In this document: positions 33,746 through 45,900 of the stretch, piece after piece
Numbering within the stretch: the first letter of the stretch is position 1
Layout: each line of letters begins with the position of its first letter
Assembly: GCA_036023115.1 (NCBI GenBank)
Contig: JAYKKT010000061.1
Location: forward strand, 14,529,001-14,593,000
Length of the DNA stretch: 64,000 nt
Direction: 5' to 3'
Source: Brasenia schreberi
Lineage: Eukaryota > Streptophyta > Magnoliopsida > Nymphaeales > Cabombaceae
Made by a program: the position numbers and the translations under genes
The notes under the pieces: generated by a model
What the model saw: the letters and a program-made list of their open reading frames with translations, nothing else
Databases searched by the model: none
Told to the model about the DNA's origin: nothing

Positions 33746-35958
33746 TGTAAACGTGAAATTTTCACTCCAAGCCTATGTAGAGACTTGAAATAAGAATTTT
33801 AGTTCCACTTCTTGCGCGAGCGTGCCAGCTAGTTTCCAAAAACTAGCAAAGTGTATGAAAATCTGACTTAATTGGTGATTGTGGCTAGGCGGACTCTTTT
33901 CACTTTAGGCCTTCTTGAACCGATGCTCAAGGGTCAGCCTAAGCACTTAGGGATTTCAAATACATAGGTGATGTTTTCCAATTCACGTGAAACCAAGGTG
34001 TTTTGCTAAGAAACAATGGGTGCACTTGGTTTTAACTTTGAAAATCAATAAGTTCTGAAAAACATAAACTGATCTTATTTTCAAAACTTGTTCCCAAAAT
34101 TTTCTTGGTAGATCTCCAAAATTCATAAAAATTTTATAGGCTAGCCTAAAGTGTTGAGATCCTAAACCACTTTTTACTTTGAATTTTGGGATATACATAA
34201 TTAAATCGGAGACTGGACTCAACTCAACAGTTTCAGAACGTTCTGTGATAGAAATACAGCTGCTCAAAGAATCCTCTATATCTCGGTATACAAAACTCCA
34301 AATGTTATGATTTTAGTCTTTTCGGAAAGCTATGGATGTCAGCTTTTCGATGAGACTAATTTTATCAAATTTGGTTTCTATAGACAGAGATATAAGACTT
34401 TTACCCAATCCCTATTGCAGGAAAATTGACTGTACAGAAAACAGAACTGAGTTTATCCAATTTTGCCTAATTTTATTTATGTAGTTGGATGATCCTAAAA
34501 TTCTTGCAAATTTTATTTCTAATGTGTTTGTGCATGTAGGTATTGTGCCTAAAATTTTAAAGCATTTGAATTACAGATTAGAAAATTAAAATTACGGCAA
34601 TCAAGGTATACAAATGTTGGAAAACCAGAATTTTGTTTTTAGAAGATACATGAATGCAAACTCACCCGAATTTAAATTACAACAACCCAACAACACAAAC
34701 CAAATTGCTGAAGGAAAATGAATATAAATACATATCTTATCTTAAGCATAGAGGAGATGAGAGAATATAGAGTGTTTTATAGAATATATCAGGATAGAAT
34801 CACAAAATCAAACACATAGAGTGCGTAAGTAAGAATAAAAAATTCACAACACATCTACTTCTTATTATATCATGGGGGGAGACAAAGCTCCATTAATACA
34901 ACTCCTTTAAAATTGAATAGGAAGAAGAGATATGGAAGAATCAGGGATCAGAAATACTTACAATGATCTCCCCAAGAATCGGCTCCAAAGGATGAAGCTC
35001 GGCCCACACTCTCCCCTCTTATCTTTCTTCTTTTCTCACTCACGATTTTCCTCAAATGTTTGCAGCACTTAGCCTAGGATCTACCCTCTTTTCCCCTCTC
35101 TCCACTCTTCCCTAGCAACCCATGGATTTCCTAGGTCCAGCTCCTTTGCCTTGCTAAGCACCCAAGACTCCTTGATGCAGCCCTTCTTTCATGCCCCTCC
35201 TTGAATGAATCTCATGCCCCCCTCCCTTGGCCTCTATTTATAGGCCAAGGGGTCCTCTTCTAGGCCATTCCTTGGGGCAGGTGACCCAAGGTCCAAACCC
35301 AGCCCCAAGGCATTCCCATTCACGTGGCCTTGGTGGTCCCTTGTGGTCAAATGTGGACCAACCCCATGTGGGCTGTTTTAGTCTTGAGTCCTATGCCTTT
35401 GTCCTAACCGATTGGACTTGAAGGCACTCGGCTAGGCTTGGTCAACTTCTTGTGTGGCTTGTGTTGACTTTGCCTGATTTTAATTTGACATATGGGTTGG
35501 ATAAAACTTTGATAAACCTTTTCAATCAGCACCCCTCCCAAATCCAATCTATTTCATCTTGTAAAACCAACTAGTCTTGGCCCTTAATTCAAACAAATGG
35601 TAGATCGACTTTTACTTGATAACATAAACACTCAAACTATCTTGAGAGCTGACTCATTTGATTTGATTTGTTGATGAAGATATGGTTTTGACGTGGTCAT
35701 TCCCTTTTTTCTGAGCTTTATCCTTTGTGAGCTTGATCCGAGATTTAATTGGGCCCCACCTGTTCGCCTGATTTGCTCGAATCATTTGAGCTTTTTAACT
35801 TCAATTTAAAACCTTTGATTTGAAATATTTTTAAAGATTTTAAACTTTTCATTTAAAACAAAAGGTTTAAATCATTTGGATTTTTGAAAAGGTTTTAAAT
35901 CATTTGATTTTCCGAAATTGGGAGTGTTTAGAAAGATTTTTTATTTAGGGTGTTTACA
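33746..35958 (-). repeat. Element C 5' LTR (right)
   Basis: 2213 bp, TGTAAACGTG ... GTGTTTACA on the plus strand. Complete with both canonical ends. Apart from the terminal bases, the TATA box and short motifs near the ends (GTGCCAGCTAG, CTTCTTGAACCG), it is not alignable with the A/B LTRs, so C belongs to a separate LTR family with related proteins. Confidence 0.9.
35234..35242 (-). promoter_or_regulatory. TATA box of element C 5' LTR
   Basis: TATAAATAG on the element strand, same relative site as 9651-9659. Confidence 0.6.
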
Positions 35959-37225
35959 ACACTATCGTTAATAGTATGAGTCGTATCCAACTCTTTCTCG
36001 AACTCTTCTTCGAAAATCCTCTTTCTAGAGTTCCTAGTATTCCTAGTTTCATGGCTTCTCCTTTGGATATTGTCATTCTTTCAATCACATAATCAACTCT
36101 TAGTCTCACCAATTTTTATATTGGAGAGTTTCCCTTGACTCAAGAAGTCTTTGTGATGTCTTCTTGCCCAAACTTTATCCATCTTTAGCCCAAGACCAAT
36201 TAATTATATGTTTACTAGGTAGATAGGGTTAGCAACTACAAAAGCCACCTCTGTATCCATGACCTTATCATGTTATCTTGTATGACCATACAATTTGAGT
36301 ATAATATTCTCTAATTTCTTGTCTTTTTGGATTTCTCAACAGAACCCCTTCCAAATGATGCCTCCCACCATTGTGCATGTTCTAGCAATCACTAGTGTAT
36401 CGATCAATGGTGTCAACCCTTGCTCATTAGATTCTTCCTCTAGACATGACTCAAGACGAAAAGTTAGTTTTCTTTTATTCTAGCTATGCATGTCTATTAT
36501 CTTCTCCAATAGAATTGTGCTCGCCAAGGAGAATCACATCATTATTAAGGCTTTATTTTTTTACTATCCTTAAGTTTTTTTTCTTTTCTTGAAGTACTTT
36601 TTTCTAGGTATACACACTTTCCTCTCTCAATTCTCAAAAAGGAAAACCCCTAATTCTCTCTACTCCATGGTGATTTCTCTATTATGGGATTTACATGTAC
36701 TTTTTTTGTTTGAACCCTCTTTTCCTCCATGGTCAAACTAACCTTAAAAGTAAAAATTCTTTTTAGGTAGAGTTTTATTAAAACTCTAATCTCAAACAAG
36801 GGACACTATTTATATGCCTCAATAAACTGCTCTATTTGGAGTTTGATAATAATTATGACTTTAATCCATTGAGTCATGATTTTTTTTTAAATCAGTAGAT
36901 GCAAAAAAGACTATCCAGTTCCATTCGCATATCTTCCTCAAAGTGATAATGATTCTCATGCTCTCAAGATTTGCGGATGTGGCTGGTGCACCATCCTCCT
37001 CCACCAATCAAACAATCACCGAAACTATTTTTCAAAATATCTAACCATGAATTTGGGCTTGTCCAAGAAATCCCTTACCCCATTTATCTGACCGAGATAT
37101 TAGTAGGCGATATAGTAACATCAAATTTGGCAGTGGTTGTGGTGACTAATGTTAACCTACAACTAATCAAGAAGCTTCCTCGCTTCACACCTAATCCAGG
37201 AAACACTATTGAGTATGAGGAGTGA
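35959..37225 (+). pseudogene. Decayed protein-coding relic P2, homologue of P1
   Basis: Similar to P1 from the very edge of element C (CTTTCTxGAGTTCC, TTGGATATTGTCA, AATCACATAATCAACT phrases), with best protein agreement at 37040-37225: GLVQEIPYPIYLTEILVGDIVTSNL ... NTIEYEE. P2 has an insertion around 36680-36870 relative to P1. C's right LTR directly abuts it, so C probably inserted into this copy. Identity is uncertain; plant mobile domain is a tentative idea only. Confidence 0.35.
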
Positions 37226-38690
37226 TGGTGTTCGACAATTTGTCTTTCTTAATAAATGACTGAAGGATTTTATATGTACTTTACTAGTTTGACGCCTATT
37301 GAGCCATGTTCCAAACACGTACGAACCAATCAAAACATGTTACCACAAAGACATCCTTATTCTGACCTTTCTACCGCCACTCATTGTGTACATATTCTCC
37401 TTTCTTTATGTTGTCCACCTATATACAGAATTATGATCATGATTCTTAAAAAGGTAAGCTTTCTTAGTAGTTGATCCTTCTATTATCTCTCCTTTTGATA
37501 TCCCATTGATTGTAGGTAATTATTCCTGAAGCTCCAAAGCGGTTCTAGATTTCAAAAAGAAGTCACTTTTTAATGACTTCTGGTTTGACCAAGATGGTTG
37601 GTGAAGCAAAGCCCAAGGCCTCTACTTCGACTATGAGAATTACCATACTTTTTTAAGGGGTGGACTACGTCTCTAATCTAACCACAACTATCGGTGCACC
37701 CTATTAGGGTTCTTCTTCATCTCTATTAACTGAGGAAACTCTTGATTTGGAAACTCAAGTCAAAGTTGTTGTAACTTCAATCTTGACAATCATAACTGAC
37801 ACAACTCCTAACAAGTATACTTAAGTTGAGCCTTTGTGGTCCCAAGATTCGAGAGGGCTCTTGTTCATGTTTCTATCACTCACTCGCTTGTATAATGGGT
37901 AGCAACCACAACGCCTTGGCTAGAATTTGCTCTTAGAGTGGTGTTGTTGTAGAGGCTTCTCGAGAGGAGACTCCAATCAATATGGTTATTTTGAACGATG
38001 ATGTTGTTGTGCTAATAGAAGAAGTCATGCCTCCTCCACTCCTAAGAATCAATATTGATATAGAGTTCATTCAAACTATACTCAATAAGGATTTTGAGGA
38101 AGGGGTAAGTCTTTAAGTCACTCTTTGTTCTACCCCTTACAAACATGGTATAAATCTATGTGTACATCTCCGTGTTTGACAAGTTTGCTTTGATCTACAA
38201 AGGAGCATCAATTATCAATTGCCCATGACCTCTATGAACCATCAATGTTTGTGAGATCAATGCTTTAGGTTGGATTGTCTTGCTCAATAATAAGCTGTAT
38301 CAAGGATGTCTCATGATAGATTTCAATCTTATGCTTCCAATTTACGAGATAACATAGACCGATGTCAAGAAGCTCATGAGCAAATTAACCTCCTCGAATA
38401 CAACTTTCTCTCTTTTGAGAAGTTGCTTCCCTTACTACACAATTTACTTCCCTTAATGACCGCTTGGCCCTATAGTACTAATAGCTAAGAGAACCTATTG
38501 GAGCTTATAAAGAGGAACAACAAGAACTATGGGATATAGAGGAGACCTATTTGAATTCCCTCTCAAGAAACCAAGTGCCGAAAGAATGGCTAATGACCGA
38601 GAATCACGTAGCTCTCAAACTGGATTATGAGGAGTGTCAAATAGGCATCGTCCAACACAAACTGACATGATTGGTAGCTTCTTCTGCCTT
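37226..38690 (+). other. Possible downstream part of relic P2
   Basis: No gene is certain. A frame at 38306-38488 encodes FQSYASNLRDNIDRCQEAHEQ, and just beyond the stop further charged, leucine-containing sequence (YKEEQQELWD, EEECQIG-like) is readable to about 38660. This looks like the remains of a coiled-coil C-terminal tail. P1 has no matching continuation. Confidence 0.3.
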
Positions 38691-41600
38691 TAATAAGGTT
38701 TCTACTTCACGATAGCTGTTTTTTCTTAAAGATAGACAATCATCCAATGCTTATAATAGTTTTATAATTCTTTTGAGAATTAAATATACACCCATTTTTT
38801 TATTCATCAAATTCATTAAATAAACTATCATTTCAACATTGAAGGATAATACTTAGTTCAAGTATTTCTTAATTATGCTCATCGAATGTTCTTCTGAGTC
38901 AATCTTTTCTAACCTGTAAGCTCTCCTTGGTACTACCTTCGATACTATGTATAATCCATGTCAATTGTTAGACCACTTTGGAAAATGTTGATCTTTGAGG
39001 ACTATCGATAAGATAGGATTCCAAAATAAATCCCTTTCTCTATATCGTTTTAATCAAATATTATATATGAGATTTAAGCTATTTGACTCATGCATCCATG
39101 TTTTGGTCTTTGATGATAAGGGATCAGTATGAAAGTGTGTGATTTAAGCAACATTTTTTAAAATAATATTACAGTTTTGACCACCGTTTTCTTATGTAAT
39201 GACAGCGATGCAAACAATCGTAATTTTTGGTGCCGGTAGTTGTAGTATAAGATGGCCGCTTCAAGACAACCAATGGATGACTACAATGGCTATTGTAGCT
39301 GTCTAAAATAACTGCAATGTTGTGATAAATACGAGTCCAAACACCATAATGCACAGTACTATTGTGCACAAATATTTGGTCTTTTTTTCTACCCTGTTTA
39401 TGTGATAATCTTGAATATAAGCGTTCATAAAGTAATTTTAGTTATTATGACATATTTCTAAGACATCATACAATTAAATGTGTCAAACAATTATATTTTG
39501 CACAAGTTCCCAAAGGCTTCGAACTTAGAGTACAATTTACGTTTCATATAACTTAAACATCAAAAAGATTATGAATGTAGGTCAACAATTATAGGTTAAT
39601 GCAATAATAGAAAAAACAAAATCACACGTTAACATTTTTCGTAAATCTGCACTCTGAGGAACAAAATTCATCGTTACACCCTCTTCACACAATCAACCTT
39701 TGTGTGAGTCATTTATGTTCACATGGGATTCTTCTTGACCTAAATCTCTCACCAACTCCACAACTACAAGCATTGACAGCTCTCTCAAGCCACGTTGCAC
39801 TCAATGCTCTAGACCCTCTTGTAGCTTGGTCCAGCAGATACATAGGCAAGAGCGAGTTATTAACATCAAAGCGGCAACATAACATATTTATAATATTTTA
39901 GGGTCAAATTCAACCACGCACACGTGCATGCTTACGATGCCTACGATGCAAGAAGCTATGCATGTCCCGATTCAACATATTCCACTAGCAACCACCACGA
40001 TTTACGGTTGAACAACTATCTCAACATGGGCCATTGATTCAGGATCACAATGCGGCTAAGCACGCTCTTGTCCTCTATAACTTCACGTAGTATATTGCAT
40101 CTGTCCTGAAGATCCTGAAGTTCATTAACTAACTAAATACTATTATTAATTGTATATGGTTGAGTGCATACATTAATTTGTGAAGTATGACTAGACCTAC
40201 CCAACCTTCATGTTTGAACCTTGATGAGTTCCTCATTATCTTCTCCCTTCTGTTCAGCTTTATCGTTTACTTTTTCTTGACCGCACTATAGGAAGTCCGT
40301 CCCGGCCAGTGTACGTAGTCCCCTTCCAGTCACACGATTTTCTACATGGACCTATGAGATAAGCAGCTCGACATCAGTCCCAAGTAAAATACATAGTATT
40401 GCCGATGGTTTTGTAGATCACACAGTATTACGTAAAATATAGTACTATCACTACGTATAGCACTCTATTGTAGACGGGAGATTTCTCCACGGTTTTGATG
40501 CATTTCCAGGCTATAAAGAAGAACGTCTGTAACTATGTTGCATGGATATGGGTATGGTAGCCATGGTACCCAATTTAAAAAAATATAAGGTATGGGTACA
40601 CCACTATTAAAAAATATAATAAATAAATAAATTTACATAAATAAATATATACAATTATATATAGAGCATTCTATATTTTAAAGAGCGGAAATAAATATCA
40701 AATTCAATCACCAATTTATAATAGAATAACTACATTTGAAAGAGTTGATGTTCCAAATGGAAATCATATATGAAATTTTATCCTACAACCAATAAAATAC
40801 AAGAAAATGATAGCATATTAATAGGAAAAATGCAAGACCGAATGAGGAAATTCAAAAGTGAAACAGTTTCATGTTTGCTTCCAGCAAACAAGATTGAATG
40901 GAAGAAGGAAATAAACCATATCTTTACCTCTTTAGGATCGTTTACCATCAAATCAAAGACATCACACACCTGCCAATCAAAGAACTAAACCGTATCTAAA
41001 TCAAGGAACTAAACAAAATATTTAACTTCCAAATAGAAATCTTTCACGGCAAGCTGTAACAAATCCATGCATAAATGACTCGGTGAAAAAAAGATTTAAA
41101 GCACTAAAAAGAGTTGGAGGAAGATGCAACCCCAAAAGGCTAAATTCCCGAGTAAGGCATGCCTTGGCACGGATCTCATAACCATAGTTCGGTATCATGG
41201 AAGTTCATCAGGCTATGTTTGGTAGTTCTAAAAGAGAAAAAATGTAATCTAATGCTAAGGCATGCTAGAGTCATAAGATCATGGCATAATATCAAGAAAC
41301 AAATGACCCCACTGATCATCTCAATTTACCAGCCTTACATTTAATTCATACTCTTTTGTGCTTAGTTTTTTCTCTTGAATATAATGAACCTAAACTTGCC
41401 TACATCACTTTAAAACTCGCAATTCCACAAACACAAAGTTGGAAGAGAATCAACTAAAAATATGGTCATAGTCACATGAATGCCATGAAACAAGTGTTTT
41501 CAAATTCGTCAAGGTCTGAAGCATTAAGAAAATTTAGCAAAAGGTTAACATTTATAGGTGTGCTCTCCGTTGTCTGAATTAAACAAAGTTATTGGAAAAG

Positions 41601-42474
41601 GTAACAACTGTATATTTGATGCTCTTTGATGTAGTGAGAAGCTTATAGATTACCTCCAAATTCATACTTAAGACCACCCTTTTGATTTCATAGCTTGTCC
41701 TAGCAATTCACTTACCTCATTTGTTCAAGAAAAGATCATACCATTATTCTAAAGGGAAAAAAGCTAAGTGTAAGATTGGTAAGGCTGAGGTGATCCAGGT
41801 GGACAAGGAGGTCGTATATCTTCACTCAATTATGCCAAGAATGGCATCGGTATGATGAGACTCGCAATTGCTTCCCATCATTGCATCAGTGATATCACAC
41901 ACAAACACACACACCATAATGTGCAATCGATAACCAAATTCATGCATACACATACATCCATGTGCAAAAATACGAACTCCATTAGATTTCTTAAAATCTT
42001 CTCAAACATTAACATGCTAACAACAACAATGTAAATGCTTAAAGCAAGTTAAAGTTTTGTATTATTTTGCACATGCTAAAAGATATAAAGAAAAATGTAT
42101 CGCTAAGAGGAATTGTCAAGCAGAACTTTGTTTTGAGATTTGTGTCAAGCATAGACTATACATTAATGGATCATATGATGTATAGAATGGGATATGCTAA
42201 ATACCAAACTGAATGCAGAAAAGGAGTACCCAGTAATAAATAGGCAAGACATAGTTACGTAGGCCAAATAAAAGTACCAAGGTCCACTAAATCTCTTTAA
42301 GATGCACAAATATGGGATTCTTCAATTTATAATGACACAAGGTCCTAATGAGTTTTTATAATTAGATAACTGATAGTGAAATGAATAATGCTTACAATTA
42401 AATGGGGTGTGGCACCTCTCATACATAAGATGGCATCATGAGGAAAAAGATGCATGGTCCTTATTGGGTAGACA
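38691..42474. other. AT-rich unassigned region
   Basis: No supported gene. Items seen: a hairpin CTACAATGGCTATTGTAG at 39281-39298; a stretch at 40455-40520 similar to 4335-4395; an A/T microsatellite-like stretch at 40570-40680; a CA-rich stretch at 41875-41960. Short open frames carry no recognisable motif. Confidence 0.35.
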
Positions 42475-43085
42475 CGATAAACACCCAAAAAGTTTTCAAA
42501 ACAAAAAAAAAATTGATCTTTTACCATTTTTATCTTTTTCAAATAAAATGTACAGTTTTGGGTCTTTTAAGGATTTTTCAAATAAAAATACCCTAAACGA
42601 ACTCATTGCCGCACCAAAATTTTGTAGCAACCACAAAATAAGGGTGTATATTGTATCCCTTTGAAAAAAATCTAATTTTGATAAAATCTCAAAAAAGTGA
42701 CTAGTTTGCCCTCATGACCAAATTGTCAGGATTTTGCTATTTCAAATGATTGCCTTCAAAGAAAGAATGATTTTAAACAATTTTTCTCAAAGAAATAAAT
42801 AAAAATGAGACATTGCGAACCAAACCCAAAAATGTTTGCAAATTGATAAATTTACCAAATTACAAAACTCTAAAATTCTAAAACAAATCAAATCCAAGTC
42901 AGACCTTAAAAATTCGCCCAATCAAGAATAGTCTCATTCCGAGACCCTATACCCAAGGGTTAAAGTGGTTTAAGACCCTACACCTATGAAAAGGGTTAAA
43001 GTGGTTTGATACCCTATACCCATCAAAAGGGTTAAAGTGGTTCGATACACTATACCCATCAAAAGGGTTAACGTGGTTTCACACC
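42475..43085 (+). repeat. Dispersed repeat F, right copy, 5' part
   Basis: Begins GATAAACACCC and matches 1654-2230 in order, ending within the GGTTAAAGTGGTT minisatellite (42956-43085), where element A interrupts it. The other half resumes at 57754. Confidence 0.65.
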
Positions 43086-43611
43086 TGTAAACACCCCAAA
43101 ATCAAACGAATTTAAAAAACAAACACCTGGTTTGAAAATCCATTTCAAAACTAGATTCTGGAGTTTTCGAAAACCTAGGAGCTGCAAAAGCTTTAAACTT
43201 TTGTTTCAAACCCGGTTCAAATTGAAAATTTCTCAAACTCGGGCCAAGTCCCAATTTTGTAAAAGCCCAAATCCAACAGGTGGAACCTGATCAAAAGCAG
43301 CCTCATAAGCAGGTTCAAAAGCCTAGAAAGCACCCTGGCCGGATAAAAGCAGGATCAAACGGCGAAAGGAAAGCCTAGGCTAGAAGCAGACTTCAAACCC
43401 AGAGCATCAAATGTCAAGCCAAGAACATTCACCAAAATAGCAGAAATCCAAGCCTGAAACAACAAAAATCAAGTAAAACGGAGTCCAGAAAGGTGAGAAG
43501 GAGTTCGGACGACAAAGTTGGGGAAAACCAACACAAGACGGAGCATTGATGAAGCCAGGGCCCGCACAAACCGTACGTCTCGAAACGCCAAGAAGGATTG
43601 AAGAAACAAAA

Positions 43612-43715
43612 ATTTGGATTGGATCTGGACCCAAATATCCAAATCCAGACCCAAATAGTATTTGGATCGAATGTGGATCTCAAAATCCAAATCCAAGATC
43701 CATATCCAAGACACA
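43612..43715 (+). repeat. GGATTT/GGATCT array in A 5' LTR
   Basis: About 104 bp of ATCCAAATCC-type repeats ending a few bases before the TATA box. Confidence 0.75.
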
Positions 43716-43726
43716 CCTCATTTGCC

Positions 43727-43735
43727 TATAAATAG
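43727..43735 (+). promoter_or_regulatory. TATA box of element A 5' LTR
   Basis: TATAAATAG followed by AGGTGAGG, as in B and D. It lies about 640 bp inside the LTR, so most of the LTR would be transcribed. Confidence 0.7.
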
Positions 43736-44119
43736 AGGTGAGGGGGTGCCCACAAGTTCACGTGAAATCCAAGAGGGCTTGGAGAGAGATTGCATAAAGT
43801 AGGTGAGAGAAAATTGGTGTGCTAGATATTTTCAAGTGGGCTACACTTGTGGGCTTGATCAAGGACATGGGTTCAAGCCTTGTATGAACCTAGGCTCAAA
43901 CCAAATGGCTGCACCAACTTGAAGAGGGGTTGCACAAGGGCGTGGAAGCATGGGCAAGGCGTGGTGGACCGGCTCCAAGAGGTAGGTCTCTCAACCTCAC
44001 CCTAACCTAGCCTAAACCACCTAACCCACCTCACTAAACATAACCCTAAACTAGCCTAGACCTAGCCCCTCGCATCTAAACCGACCTAAAACTCTCCTAA
44101 CCCACCTAAACCTAAGCCC

Positions 44120-44143
44120 AACCGAGTGCAGCTGCACTCGGTT
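44120..44143. repeat. Perfect 24-bp palindrome in A 5' LTR
   Basis: AACCGAGTGCAG followed by its exact reverse complement. The 3' LTR copy (55573-55596) has one central change. It is not seen in the B or D LTRs. Confidence 0.9.
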
Positions 44144-45039
44144 TTGATCCCCTTTCCATACCACCCTATCACCGCCCTACCTAGCGCCCAGCTCCAGCCC
44201 ATCTCACCCTCCTGCCGCACCTTCCCATCCAACGTCCCTGCATCGGCTCCCATCACCCCACCGCCACCTTAACACCCCACTAACTCCAGCACCCGGCTAC
44301 CTTCCCTACCGCACCCGCGCCTGCCATCACAACACCCGGCACCCTCACCGCACTCCATGCGCCTGCCGTGACCCAGCGCCTAGCGCCTGTCTCCCTGCCA
44401 CGTCCGGCGTGCTACTGCCGCAACACCCCAATACCCGCTGCGTTGCGTCCCAGCGCCGAACTCCCGCACCCCCTACCATCTCACTGCCTAACCACCCAAA
44501 CACCATCACTCCCTAGCGCCCCCAACACCCGGTTGCCTGTGACTTACCTTAGCCTAGTTCCCAACTGCAGCCTTCCCCTTAGGGTCGACTAGAACTAGCC
44601 CCACTTAGGCCATGACTTGCCTTAGCCAGCCTGCACCTAAGACACACCATTTAGGCCGTGACTTGCCTTAGCCAACCCGCACCTAAGACCCACACTTAGG
44701 CTGTGACTCGCCTTAGCCAGCCCGCACCTAAGACACTCACCCTAACTGTCACCTACCTCCAGCCGAACCTAGGTCCTTCCTAAGTCTAAACACCCAAGCC
44801 TCTCCCAACTCAAACTCACATCAATAACCCCACCTAGGGAGATCCGTCTCTTGGCTGCCAAGGTGGACAAAAGCCCAAGCACGAGTGAGAGGAAAAGTTG
44901 TCCACTTGTAAGTGTTTAAATTCAGTTTTTACCTTACTCCTTTTAAAATTCAATTCAATTCGATATGGGGTTGTAATAATGGAGCGTAGTCTCCCCCCGA
45001 AATGTAATATTGGTGCTTGATACACGAAGCACACACGTA

Positions 45040-45900
45040 CACTTGAGTCATATTGCTCTTAAACGTACACAATACACCCACGTGCACTTGAGCCTTTCCG
45101 CTCTTAATTGCACACTATTGCACACACATTGAGCCTTCGCTCTTAAGCTAAAGACTTTAGTGAAAGCCGTGTGAGTCACAATTCAATTTGGGTTGTTACA
45201 TTCATGTCGTATGAGTTTGTCATTTAAATTTCATACTCGCACCCAAGAAGTACTTGAGCACTTGCTCTACACCTCCACGCATATTTTGGGCCTTTGTTGC
45301 TCATAAGATATAGCATATCTATATACTTTCCAAGTTGTGTGGGTTGTTACATTCATATCATGTGAGTTTGTCATTTAAATTTCACACTCGCACCCAAGAA
45401 GTATTTGAGCACTTGCTCCACACTCTCACGCACATGTTGAGCCTTTGTTGCTCATAAGATATAGCAAACTTCTATATTTTCCAGCTACGTGAGTTTTACA
45501 TTCAAGTCGTGTATGCACTTACATTTCCGAGTGGTTCAATTCCAGTTGTGTGAGTTGTCTTTCCATTTACACACCAAGAGCACTCACTCACAATTGAGCC
45601 TTTCCGCTCTTACTATATACTTATATTTCAATTTTGGCAAGTTCAATTCAAGTCGTGTGAGTTTGTCATTTAAATTCTACACTACACACTTGCATGCATT
45701 GAGCCTTTCCGCTCTTAAATATATAAGTATATTTCAATTATGCAATTTACATTCAAGTCGTGTGAGTTGCTTTCAAGTTCGGGTATTTCCCTTCAGCTGC
45801 GTGAGTTGCTTTCAAGTTCGGGTATTTCCCTTCAGCTGCGTGAGTTGCACTTTCATTCGGGTATTTACATTAAGTTGTGTGTGTGAGTTGCTTTCAATTC
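45040..45900 (+). repeat. Hairpin-rich degenerate repeat zone in A 5' LTR
   Basis: GAGCCTTTCCGCTC (4-bp stem GAGC/GCTC) or close variants at about 45090, 45131, 45439, 45596 and 45701, usually followed by TTA, and alternating with CAAGTCGTGTGAGTT-like phrases. The same layout occurs in the 3' LTR (56490-57290), B LTRs and D. Open frames over it are periodic by-products. Confidence 0.75.

Larger units (their letters stand above)
8255..35958 (-). mobile_element. Element C: old Tat-type Ty3/gypsy retrotransposon, minus strand, interrupted by element B
   Basis: Both LTRs are present (left 8255-10373, right 33746-35958) with a purine tract beside the left one and a primer-site-like sequence beside the right one. 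The element therefore reads right to left. Removing element B (12746-30518) leaves about 9.9 kb. The interior keeps order-true fragments: gag start, an unfamiliar ORF region, the protease-RT linker, the RT N-terminus, RNase H, the second RNase H-like domain, the integrase zinc finger and the integrase C-terminus. The gag core, protease, RT catalytic core and integrase catalytic core are missing. The two LTRs differ at roughly 25 of 270 sampled positions by eye, the highest of any pair here, so this is the oldest element. The left outer end is truncated, so no target duplication can be checked. Confidence 0.85.

Noticed and set aside
38870..39060. Possible integrase C-terminal relic on the minus strand
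   Set aside because: A few residues recalled an integrase tail, but no continuous motif could be followed.
43985..44120. Interstitial telomere array
   Set aside because: Units are irregular and occur at the same relative position in all A/B/D LTRs, so they are part of the LTR and not a telomere remnant.
44120..44150. Intrinsic terminator (palindrome followed by TTTT)
   Set aside because: Terminators of that type are bacterial; this is a plant retrotransposon LTR, and there are only four Ts.
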